A stretch of DNA of 64,000 nt from Methanobacterium sp. BRmetb2 (GTDB lineage Archaea; Methanobacteriota; Methanobacteria; Methanobacteriales; Methanobacteriaceae). Location of the stretch: the NCBI GenBank assembly GCA_003491285.1, contig CP022705.1, forward strand, positions 1,113,501 to 1,177,500, written 5' to 3'. Made by a program: the position numbers and the translations under genes. Positions 45,987 through 53,872 of this stretch are shown here, in pieces; positions within the stretch are counted from its first letter, which is position 1; the number at the start of each line of letters is the position of its first letter. The notes beneath the pieces were generated by a model. It was not told the origin of the DNA, did no database searches, and saw only the letters and a list, made by a program, of their open reading frames with translations.

Positions 45987-47369
45987 ATGGACACTATAAA
46001 AAAATCAAAATCAATTAAAAATCATGATTTAACTGCTTCAGATAATGTAAATAATTTTATTAAGAAAATAGACAAAATTAATCCTAATATTAATGCTTTT
46101 TTGGATATAAATAAAGAAAAAGCCCTTAAAACTGCCGAAAATATTGACAATAAAATTAAAAAAGGTGAAAAGACAGGTAAATTAGCTGGGCTGGTAGTAG
46201 CTATAAAAAGTAACATTAACGTTGAAGATTTTAAAATTACAGCAGCATCTAGAACTTTGGAAAACTATCTGGGAAGTTATGATGCAACCGTTATCCAGAG
46301 AATAAGGCAGGAAGATGGTATAATAATTGGAATGACCAATATGGACGAATTTGCGGCTGGGAGTTCCACTGAAACTTCTTATTTTGGCTATACTGAAAAT
46401 CCTGCAGCTCCTGGCAGAATCCCAGGAGGTTCAAGTGGGGGAAGTGCAGCAGCTATTGCAGCCGAGCTTTGTGATCTGAGTTTGGGATCAGACACAGGAG
46501 GATCAATTCGTAATCCTGCATCTCACTGTGGTGTCATGGGATTTAAACCAACATATGGTGCGGTTTCACGGCAAGGGTTGTTGGATCTGGCCATGAGTTT
46601 TGACCAGATTGGTCCTTTTGCTCGGGACACCAGTGGAATTGCACTTATGATGGATACTATCACTGGTTTTGATGAGAGAGAATGTACCACTATCGATTGG
46701 GATGTGCCCCACTTCACACAAAAAGGTGAAAATTCACAAAATCCACTAAAAGGGATCAAGGTGGGTGTAGTAGAACAGTTCATGGAAGTATCTGATGAGA
46801 ACATAGTCACTATAATTGAAGGAAGCATTGATAAAATGGTGGATATGGGGGCGGAAGTTGTTGAATTAAGCTTTGATTATATTGATTTATGCCTACCTAC
46901 CTACTATTTAATAAACTATGTTGAATTTTTCTCAGCCACCAGAAAATATGATGGAAGAAAATATGGTTATAACATAGAGAACGTATGCGGAGAAGAAGTT
47001 CTACGAAGAATACATATGGGCTCCTACATAAGTCAAAAAGAATACAGTGGTAAATATTATAAAAAAGCTCTCCAAGCCAGATCATTAATAAGAACCGAGA
47101 TGAAAAAATTATTATCTGATGTAGATGTTATTGCTGGCCCTACAGTTCCAAAACTACCCCACAAATTAGGAACCTCACTTGACACCATGGAAATGTACGC
47201 TTACGATGTATTAACCGTAATAGCTAACCTCGCAGGGATTCCAGCAGCAAGCATGAATGCCGGAAAAGTGAATGGAATACCAGTAGGGATCCAATTACAA
47301 AGCAAACCACAAGAAGATGTTAAGATTCTACAAGTAATGGCAGGATTAGAAAATATTCAGAACAAATAA
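45987..47369 (+). CDS. gatA: Asp-tRNA(Asn)/Glu-tRNA(Gln) amidotransferase subunit A
   Basis: GatA is the glutaminase subunit of the GatCAB complex, which amidates mischarged Asp-tRNA(Asn) or Glu-tRNA(Gln). The amidase Ser-cisSer-Lys triad is visible: Lys in VVAIKSNINVEDF near residue 74, the Ser-rich PGGSSGGSAAAIA and the nucleophile region GSDTGGSIRNPASHCG. The C terminus IPVGIQLQSKP is typical. In Methanobacteriales GatCAB is thought to serve Asn-tRNA, because archaeal GatDE makes Gln-tRNA. ATG at 45987 is chosen over an upstream TTG because GGGTGTAATT lies before it. gatB and gatC are not in the window. Confidence 0.95.
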   Translation: MDTIKKSKSIKNHDLTASDNVNNFIKKIDKINPNINAFLDINKEKALKTAENIDNKIKKGEKTGKLAGLVVAIKSNINVEDFKITAASRTLENYLGSYDATVIQRIRQEDGIIIGMTNMDEFAAGSSTETSYFGYTENPAAPGRIPGGSSGGSAAAIAAELCDLSLGSDTGGSIRNPASHCGVMGFKPTYGAVSRQGLLDLAMSFDQIGPFARDTSGIALMMDTITGFDERECTTIDWDVPHFTQKGENSQNPLKGIKVGVVEQFMEVSDENIVTIIEGSIDKMVDMGAEVVELSFDYIDLCLPTYYLINYVEFFSATRKYDGRKYGYNIENVCGEEVLRRIHMGSYISQKEYSGKYYKKALQARSLIRTEMKKLLSDVDVIAGPTVPKLPHKLGTSLDTMEMYAYDVLTVIANLAGIPAASMNAGKVNGIPVGIQLQSKPQEDVKILQVMAGLENIQNK

Positions 47370-47407
47370 ATCTGAAATTAAACCAGATCTTGTAAAATAA
47401 GATTAGC

Positions 47408-48697
47408 ATGTCCAAAGAAAAACTTCTAAACGAGTATGAACATTTAAACAGGGAACACTACAAAATATTTGGACTTTGCTTATCCGGATGGATCTTTGAT
47501 TTTTATGATCTGATCCTGTTTACTTTTTTAATTATTCCCATATCCTTTGAATTCCAAGTAACCAACTTCACAATTTCCTTTGTCCTTGGAGCCTCATTAT
47601 TAGCTGCTGCAGTTGGGGGAGTAATTTTTGGGATACTTTCAGATCAACATGGAAGAAAAAAGGTTCTCCAATGGACAATTGTGATATATAGTTTGGGAAC
47701 CTTTCTTTGTGCTTTTTCTCCTAATGTTGAGTCACTAATAATATTTAGAATTATCACAGGTTTAGGTATAGGTGGTGAATGGGCCGCCGGGCAAACTTTT
47801 GTTGGCGAAACAGTTCCTCCCAAATACAGGGGATTTACCGGAGCTTTACTCCAAATGGGCGGACCATTAGGTTTCATTTTAGCGGCTATTGTAGGCGGAT
47901 TTATTGCACCTGAGATTGGATGGAGGGAATGCTTCTTACTATCTGCCATACCTGCTCTAATGGTAATCCTAATTCGTACGAAAATATCTGAATCTGATGT
48001 GTGGTTAAAAAATAGGGAATCAAAATCTAAAATAAGAAGATCATTTACCCTGACTGAAAATAAATTCTTTTTACTATTTTCCAAACCATACCGAAAATTA
48101 TTTTGTTTATCATTAATCTTGGCTATCATAGGAAGTTCGGCTTATTGGTTAACATTTTCATGGCTACCTGATTACCTTTATTCTGAAAGAAATCTTTCTC
48201 TAGCCAAATCTGCCTTGTGGATTATATTGTCCCAATTAGGAGCAATTATAGGTCATATAATATTTGGTTTGACTGCAGATTACTTGGGAAGAAGACCGGC
48301 ATTTACTATTTTTTCTTTCATAATGGCATTAGGAATAGTGATGATAACCATGTTATGGGTCCCCATCTCAGTTTATCCAGTATTAATTATGATTTTTATG
48401 TTCTTGGTAGGATTTGGAACCGGTTTATACGGTGGTTTTGGTCCTTTAATGTCAGAACTTTTCCCCACTTCTGTTAGAAACACAGCAATGGGTTCATCAT
48501 TTAATCTTGCCCGGGGGGTGCAATTTTTCACACCGGTTATAATCGCGATAATTGGAGGAAGTTATGGTCTTTCCAGTGGAATATTCATAGCCGCCCTTTT
48601 TGCCTTGAGTATAGGATTATGGGTTTGGACTCTACCTGAGACCAAGGGTAAAAAACTTCAAGAACTTGAAAATAATAGAATAAAATTAGGGAATTAA
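47408..48697 (+). CDS. Major facilitator superfamily transporter
   Basis: A 429-residue MFS protein with 12 helices. It has the cytoplasmic loop motif GILSDQHGRKKVLQ between helices 2 and 3, its repeat GLTADYLGRRPAF in the second half, and RIITGLGIGGEWAAGQTFV near residue 117, typical of the sialate/SHS-type acid:proton symporters. The substrate is unknown, perhaps an organic acid. It has no clear ribosome site, lies 38 bases after gatA and ends one base before the next ATG. It may therefore be co-transcribed with the GATase/P-loop protein. Confidence 0.88.
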   Translation: MSKEKLLNEYEHLNREHYKIFGLCLSGWIFDFYDLILFTFLIIPISFEFQVTNFTISFVLGASLLAAAVGGVIFGILSDQHGRKKVLQWTIVIYSLGTFLCAFSPNVESLIIFRIITGLGIGGEWAAGQTFVGETVPPKYRGFTGALLQMGGPLGFILAAIVGGFIAPEIGWRECFLLSAIPALMVILIRTKISESDVWLKNRESKSKIRRSFTLTENKFFLLFSKPYRKLFCLSLILAIIGSSAYWLTFSWLPDYLYSERNLSLAKSALWIILSQLGAIIGHIIFGLTADYLGRRPAFTIFSFIMALGIVMITMLWVPISVYPVLIMIFMFLVGFGTGLYGGFGPLMSELFPTSVRNTAMGSSFNLARGVQFFTPVIIAIIGGSYGLSSGIFIAALFALSIGLWVWTLPETKGKKLQELENNRIKLGN

Positions 48698-48698
48698 A

Positions 48699-50207
48699 AT
48701 GAAGATAGGAATTGTATATGTTAAAGGAGCAGTACCTGCATTTGAAAATTTCGGCAATTTACCCACGCACCTAGTTAAAGAAAATGGAATGGTTAATGGC
48801 CAAAAAGCCCACAAAGTTCTAGACGGCCTTATAATCCCTGGGGGCAGTATTGTTGAATCTCAAAGTATTAGTAAGGATATGGCCCAAGAAATAAAAAAAA
48901 TAAATCGAGAAGGGCTTTTCATAGTGGGGATGTGTTCTGGTTTTCAAGTACTGGCTAATAAGACAGACATCGGTAGAAAATCCCCTTGTCCCATTGAAAA
49001 GGAAGGGTTAGGTATTTTAAATGTTTCTTTTAGTCCAATGATTAGTAATGATCGGGTGGAAGCAGAAATTGTAGATCAATCCTTCTTAACCAAAGGAATG
49101 ATAGGTAGTACAGCAACTGGATTCCATTGCCATACTTATGGAAAAATTGAAGGGGAAGCTCCACCACTATTCTTTTCAAGAGTTAAGAGAAGAGATTATA
49201 AGGAGAATCCAAGTAAAATTTTATCTGGCGTTAGAAATGATGATGGAAATGTGGTAGGAACCATGATTCACGGATGTCTGGATGAAAATCCAGTTCTGGT
49301 ACAAAATACATTAGATTATCTTGGTGCAGATAAAGATGATTTTGAAAAAATTCAGGAAGCTAATAAAGACTTGATTAAAGTCATGAAAAGTGAAATAGGC
49401 ATTGATACCAACATATTTTCACCAAAACCACTAAATAAAATTCAAAGTAACTCCCATTCGAAAGACATTCCTCCAACTTTAATGATATCCAGCACAGGTT
49501 CTGATTCTGGTAAAACTTTTTTAACTACGGGTATTGTTGGAAATCTTAGAAAAAAAGGTTACAAAGTCGGTGTTTTAAAGATAGGTCCAGATATTAGAGA
49601 CATAGTTCCTTCCCTTTATCTTAACAAAGAAAACATGGAACCATTCTCCTCAATAAAAATTGGCCATTTAGGATGGATGGAACTGGAAAGTGTGTTAAAT
49701 GAATTTAAAACTAAAAATTATGATTTAATCGTGATTGAAGGAGTTATGAGTGCATTTACGGGATTATTAAATGAAAAAACGCCCTATTCCTCTGCTGAAA
49801 TAGCAAAAGCAGCCAACATTCCAGTAATTCTTGTATCGGCCTGTAATAAAGGGGGAATAGAGACGGCTGCAGTTGATCTTGCATCTCATGCTGAAATAAT
49901 GAATAAAATGGGAATAGATGTAAGTGGTCTTATTTTAAATAAAGTTTACGACGAGAATATAACTGAATCAGCTTCTTATTACCTTAAACAAAAAGTGGAA
50001 ATAGATAATATATGGAAGGTTCCTAAAATCAAAATCACTGAAAGAGGTAATATTCCAGAAGTGGAACTAAAATTGGAAGATTTCTGTTTGAGTTCTATGG
50101 AAACAGTTGAAAAATATTTAAATATAGAAGATATAATTAAAATTGCTAAAAAACCAAGTTTCACAGGTTATTTATCACATAAATCTATTTTAAATACCTT
50201 TAAATAA
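48699..50207 (+). CDS. Domain-permuted CbiA/CobQ-like amidotransferase-ATPase
   Basis: A 502-residue protein. The N-terminal half (~1-230) is a CobQ-type glutamine amidotransferase: LDGLIIPGGSIVES, nucleophile Cys in GMCSGFQVLANK near residue 90, and GTMIHGCLDENPVL near residue 188. The C-terminal half (~255-500) is a P-loop dethiobiotin-synthetase/CbiA-like ATPase with SSTGSDSGKTF near residue 266 and IVIEGVMSAFTGLL. Known CbiA, CobQ and CfbB have the ATPase first, so the order is reversed here. An amidation of a cofactor carboxylate is the natural guess; the substrate is unknown. Its ATG follows the MFS stop by one base. Confidence 0.8.
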   Translation: MKIGIVYVKGAVPAFENFGNLPTHLVKENGMVNGQKAHKVLDGLIIPGGSIVESQSISKDMAQEIKKINREGLFIVGMCSGFQVLANKTDIGRKSPCPIEKEGLGILNVSFSPMISNDRVEAEIVDQSFLTKGMIGSTATGFHCHTYGKIEGEAPPLFFSRVKRRDYKENPSKILSGVRNDDGNVVGTMIHGCLDENPVLVQNTLDYLGADKDDFEKIQEANKDLIKVMKSEIGIDTNIFSPKPLNKIQSNSHSKDIPPTLMISSTGSDSGKTFLTTGIVGNLRKKGYKVGVLKIGPDIRDIVPSLYLNKENMEPFSSIKIGHLGWMELESVLNEFKTKNYDLIVIEGVMSAFTGLLNEKTPYSSAEIAKAANIPVILVSACNKGGIETAAVDLASHAEIMNKMGIDVSGLILNKVYDENITESASYYLKQKVEIDNIWKVPKIKITERGNIPEVELKLEDFCLSSMETVEKYLNIEDIIKIAKKPSFTGYLSHKSILNTFK

Positions 50208-50300
50208 TAATACTGCAACTTTTTTCTAATTTAAAGTAATGTACAAGATTTTATATCTTGATAATTACATATTTATACCAGTTTTTCAGGAGGTATTTCA

Positions 50301-50477
50301 ACGCGAAAATACAGAATCCACATATACAAGGTCGAGGCAGTAGGTGTAGTTGATTTAGAGGCTGAAAATAATGTAGAAGCTAGAGAAAAGGCTCTTTCGA
50401 TCGCTAAAAATAAAAAAATCGATTTTAAAAAACCTAAATCTGATTTAATTGCTGAAACCTTTTTGGTGGGATGGTAA
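50301..50477 (+). CDS. Small conserved-looking protein (58 residues), probable ACG start
   Basis: An open frame from 50265 to 50477 has no ATG, GTG or TTG start, yet AGGAGG (50288-50293) lies seven bases before an ACG at 50301. The product would begin (T)RKYRIHIYKVEAVGVVDLEA, continue with an acidic/Lys helix (ENNVEAREKALSIAKNKK) and end LIAETFLVGW. This is a plausible beta-alpha-beta small domain with a natural amino acid mix. It resembles small DpnD/PcfM-like proteins in pattern only. An ATT at 50295 is one base from the ribosome site and less likely. Confidence 0.55.
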   Translation, partial: TRKYRIHIYKVEAVGVVDLEAENNVEAREKALSIAKNKKIDFKKPKSDLIAETFLVGW

Positions 50478-50579
50478 TGATTTTCGCCTAATATCATATC
50501 ATTTTCTTAAAATAAGTTAATTAGACATTTTCCTTAAATAAAAAATTTAAAGGTAAATTTTTTAAATTACCTATAACCA

Positions 50580-51260
50580 TTATTTTTGTGCATTGAATTC
50601 TTTATATGCTTTTATAACATCGTCACCACTTAAAAATACCAGATCATGCTCTTCTGCATATTTTTTGGCATCATTGGTGCTTAAGGAACCACCACTAACA
50701 TCATCCATCATCTCACAGCACACGGCAACCTCTGTAAGGCCGGCCATTTCCATGAGTGCGATACTCATTTCAGTATGACCTTTTCTTTTAAGTACATGTC
50801 CTTCTGCAGCTCGCAGTAGTGTAACATGCCCTGGTGATCTGAATAATTTACCAAGATTCTCTTGATTTTCATTTTTACAGATTAATCCCAGTTCTTTAAT
50901 AGTAAGAGCTCGGTCAACATCTGTAATTCCTGTAAAAGTTTTCCTATGATTTACAGTTATAGAAAAAGCAGATTTTTCATCGTAAGGTATATCTGTAGGT
51001 GATAATTCTTTAAGAACCGGATATTTTTCACTGGCTGCTTCCATGATATCAGTCATAAAGGGTATTCCCAGTTTATCGGAATTTTCAGATGATATTGGGA
51101 CACAAAAAAGTCCGCCAGCATCATTTCTCATTACAGTCATGTGTTGTGGGGTCATAAATTCAGCGGCCACAATCATATCTGTTTCTCTTTCCCGGTTGTC
51201 TGCATCAAATACTAATACTATTTCTCCATTTTTTAATGCTTCTAATGCTTTTTGAATCAT
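50580..51260 (-). CDS. ribB: 3,4-dihydroxy-2-butanone 4-phosphate synthase
   Basis: RibB converts ribulose 5-phosphate to dihydroxybutanone phosphate plus formate, supplying four carbons of riboflavin. The 226-residue protein shows VFDADNRERETDMIVAAEFM near residue 18, NDAGGLFCVPIS near residue 46, and the FRSPGHVTLLRAAEGHVLKRKGHTEMS region near residue 140 with its metal/substrate His. It is monofunctional with no GTP cyclohydrolase domain, as usual for archaea. It follows ribK by 28 bases on the same strand; together they are a flavin operon. Confidence 0.95.
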   Translation of the reverse strand: MIQKALEALKNGEIVLVFDADNRERETDMIVAAEFMTPQHMTVMRNDAGGLFCVPISSENSDKLGIPFMTDIMEAASEKYPVLKELSPTDIPYDEKSAFSITVNHRKTFTGITDVDRALTIKELGLICKNENQENLGKLFRSPGHVTLLRAAEGHVLKRKGHTEMSIALMEMAGLTEVAVCCEMMDDVSGGSLSTNDAKKYAEEHDLVFLSGDDVIKAYKEFNAQK

Positions 51261-51288
51261 ATAATCACAACTTAATAGTTTTATTTAA

Positions 51289-51681
51289 TTATTCACTCGT
51301 TTTAAAGGTAAATGTGATAATAACAGAATCGCCATCTTTAAGATTTAATTTTTTTCTTAAATTAGTAGGGGCCACAAATTCTAGTAAATTTTCGGGGTGA
51401 TGTGTTTTTTCAGGAAAAATAACTGCGCCCTCAGTTTCATGGTTTAAATAAGCCTTTATAAATTTAACATCTCCAAAGTTTCCAGAACCTTTTATAGTTC
51501 CATAATGTTCATTTGGAATTTCTTTTAACCTTGAAAGTTCTTCTTCTATAATTTCAATATTTAAAGTACCGGTGTAGGGGGTAAATCCTAGTTTATCCGG
51601 AAATTGATTTTGATACACATCTTGACCTATAAAGTAGGCACCTTCCTTGGATCCTGAAACAACAATTCCTTTAATTTTCAT
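51289..51681 (-). CDS. ribK: CTP-dependent riboflavin kinase
   Basis: RibK phosphorylates riboflavin to FMN using CTP, an archaeal-specific enzyme (DUF120). The 130-residue protein has KGIVVSGSKEGAYFIGQDVY, GFTPYTGTLNIEI near residue 36, and FVAPTNLRKKLNLKDGDSV near the C terminus. It lacks the fused helix-turn-helix of the regulator form RbkR. The ATG at 51681 is chosen because TAGGAG lies just upstream; an earlier in-frame ATG at 51702 has none. It heads the ribK-ribB operon, and a 17-base palindrome lies in its promoter region. Confidence 0.93.
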   Translation of the reverse strand: MKIKGIVVSGSKEGAYFIGQDVYQNQFPDKLGFTPYTGTLNIEIIEEELSRLKEIPNEHYGTIKGSGNFGDVKFIKAYLNHETEGAVIFPEKTHHPENLLEFVAPTNLRKKLNLKDGDSVIITFTFKTSE

Positions 51682-51720
51682 TTTAACTCCTAATTTTAAC
51701 ATATTTTAAATTATTTCGAT

Positions 51721-51737
51721 TTAGATATTGTATCTAA
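51721..51737 (-). promoter_or_regulatory. Palindromic candidate operator of ribK-ribB
   Basis: TTAGATA-TTG-TATCTAA is a perfect 7+7 inverted repeat centred 48 bases upstream of the ribK ATG. On the minus strand a TATA-like TTAAATATTA lies just upstream (51734-51743), so a protein bound to the palindrome would block initiation. The regulator is unknown; the archaeal riboflavin regulator RbkR is a candidate. Confidence 0.5.
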
Positions 51738-52102
51738 TATTTAATTCATAAATAATTATTTTAAAAACTTTTTTAAGATATTGGTAATTTTATTAAGCCC
51801 ATTTTCCCAGAGAAAGACATCTACAATCTATTTAATGTAATTTTTTTTAATTGAGTATTAATATTATTCTCATATTTTTATAAATTAAGTACCATGATAT
51901 GTATAACTTTCACTTTTTAATCTTTTTCATGTTAAATTATTTTAATTAAATCATATCATTAGGCAATTTTTAATGTGCTGCTGATTGTTACTAAGATGTA
52001 AAAATAAACTAATCTATTTAAAGCTATATCTTTTTGTTTAGTTAAAAAAATTAAATAGATGATTAATATATTATTTAAGCGTTGAATTTATTAAAAGCTA
52101 TT
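51738..52102. other. Upstream AT-rich region, ribK / sepS
   Basis: About 365 bases between the ribK promoter and the end of sepS. The sequence is very AT-rich, with no ORF, repeat or convincing hairpin. Confidence 0.5.
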
Positions 52103-53728
52103 TCATTGGATTGTACATTTTATTGTAGAGAATATGGGTCCTCTAATGTCTATAGTCTTATTTAAACTGGTTATGTAATTTAAGCCCATCTCATCCAGTC
52201 TTAAATTAATATCTGAAATTGATCGTGATATGGTTGTTCTAATCTTAACCTCTTCTTCACCACTTACAACCATTTCCTCAATTTTATATGCTGCATAGGC
52301 TGCTACTCCGTCCATATAACTGATATTTAGATTTATACCTTTATCAATAGCATTAAACGCTATTTCATCGGTTATTTGTCCTTCAACAGCTGTTCCAACG
52401 ATATTTCCCTGGTATAAATATATCTGATTCCATGCTGCGGGCCCTAATAGTTTCGTTCCTTCTTCCGGTTCTATTAATTCAACCTTTATATTTTTTCCCA
52501 GAAATTCACCTTCAAACACTGTAAATTCGCATGGAGATAATTCATCAGCATATTCTTGGCCAGTTTTTAATATTTTTTCCATTAATGATCGACCCTCTGC
52601 AGTGGCGGGATAATAATTAATTCGAAGCATAGATGCCAGTTCACGATCAGTTACCTCCCATTTTTCATATATTTGGGGATAAACCATTTCTCTGATATCT
52701 TTTTGCTCATTTAAAATCATGGCTATTCTTTCAGCACCAACACCGAGATTCATCACTTCTACTTCGATCCCATATTTAGCCAGTGCTATAGGTGAATAAA
52801 TTCCAAATGTTGCAATTTCCACCCAATTATTTAATTGGGGGTGGTAACCATAGACTTCAGTTTGAGTACCGGGTATGTAGTACTTGGATTTCTTTTCATC
52901 AGGCAGGAATTTGAATTTTTCAAAACCAAAATGTTCCAGTAAACTTTCTGAAACTGCCATTCCCATATCCAGTGATACTTCATCATCCATAATAACACAG
53001 GAAGCAGAATGATAGGTCATAAGATGACTCATATCCTCTTTTTGTTCTCTTCTAAAACATCGATCAATTGAAAAAAGTTTAAGAGGCAAAGATCTTTTGT
53101 TTTTAAGATGATTAAGTGTTATAAACCATCCAGAGGTCATGTGAGATCTTAGGGTAGTCCTGCCGGCAATGGGTTTCAGTTCATGGATTTCAGGAAAAAC
53201 CCGCTCTAGAACCCTTAGGCCCATTTCATTTTCCACATTTAGGGCAATGGAGAGATCTTGGACCAGATCATCACCGCTGATATCTCCTTTTTTGTATCCT
53301 CTAAACACATTTTTAAGATTATCTACTTTATCGTCACTTAATTCAATACCTAGTTTCTCAATTTTTTCAATCTTTTCCATTCCTAAACCAATATCTGGCC
53401 GTGGAAGCCCTGCCAGATAGAAGCACCTGTCTAAAACTGCCGGGGCTTCAGGTCCAAATTGTTTGTAAATATGTTCTTCATCAATGAACACTGGATTAAT
53501 TACCTCATCAAATCCCAACTTAATATAAGCTTGTCTTAATTCTGATATAGTATCGTAAAGCATGTGAGTTTTACCGGTTTTAAAACGCAGCCGGGGATAT
53601 TCATAGTCGTGATGGGGCTTTTTCAGCGTTTTTGAAGTTTCAACCCATGCCTTCTCAAAATCTTTTTTTGCAAGTTTTATAATTTGCTTTTTATTCAGTT
53701 TAACTGCCCCCATTCTCTCTTGGTTCAT
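52103..53728 (-). CDS. sepS: O-phosphoseryl-tRNA synthetase
   Basis: SepRS charges tRNA(Cys) with O-phosphoserine; SepCysS then converts it to Cys-tRNA in methanogens lacking CysRS. The ~541-residue class II synthetase shows the family-specific FGPEAPAVLDRCFYLAGLPRPDIGLG near residue 92, motif 2 FSIDRCFRREQ near residue 214, YHPQLNNWVEIATFGIYSP near residue 295 and motif 3 GVGAERIAMIL near residue 330. A TATA-like sequence about 25 bases before the ATG at 53728 suggests a leaderless transcript starting there. An internal ATG at 53713 is an alternative. It diverges from tfrA with a shared repeat-bearing promoter region. Confidence 0.95.
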   Translation of the reverse strand: MNQERMGAVKLNKKQIIKLAKKDFEKAWVETSKTLKKPHHDYEYPRLRFKTGKTHMLYDTISELRQAYIKLGFDEVINPVFIDEEHIYKQFGPEAPAVLDRCFYLAGLPRPDIGLGMEKIEKIEKLGIELSDDKVDNLKNVFRGYKKGDISGDDLVQDLSIALNVENEMGLRVLERVFPEIHELKPIAGRTTLRSHMTSGWFITLNHLKNKRSLPLKLFSIDRCFRREQKEDMSHLMTYHSASCVIMDDEVSLDMGMAVSESLLEHFGFEKFKFLPDEKKSKYYIPGTQTEVYGYHPQLNNWVEIATFGIYSPIALAKYGIEVEVMNLGVGAERIAMILNEQKDIREMVYPQIYEKWEVTDRELASMLRINYYPATAEGRSLMEKILKTGQEYADELSPCEFTVFEGEFLGKNIKVELIEPEEGTKLLGPAAWNQIYLYQGNIVGTAVEGQITDEIAFNAIDKGINLNISYMDGVAAYAAYKIEEMVVSGEEEVKIRTTISRSISDINLRLDEMGLNYITSLNKTIDIRGPIFSTIKCTIQ

Positions 53729-53744
53729 ATTATCTTACTAATCA

Positions 53745-53804
53745 CTTTTATATTTTAATGGGTTTTAATGATTGATGAACTTGGAATCTTTTATATTTTA
53801 ATGG
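53745..53804. repeat. 17-base direct repeat in the sepS/tfrA promoter region
   Basis: CTTTTATATTTTAATGG occurs exactly at 53745-53761 and at 53788-53804, 43 bases apart (about four helical turns). Each copy contains a TATA-like TTTATATTTT. The left copy serves sepS on the minus strand and the right copy is well placed for tfrA. It may be a duplicated promoter or a shared regulator site. Confidence 0.7.
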
Positions 53805-53872
53805 TTTGGTTATTAATCCTGCTTGAAATAAAAATCATAAATTTAAATATTCATGATACACAATGTGTGATC

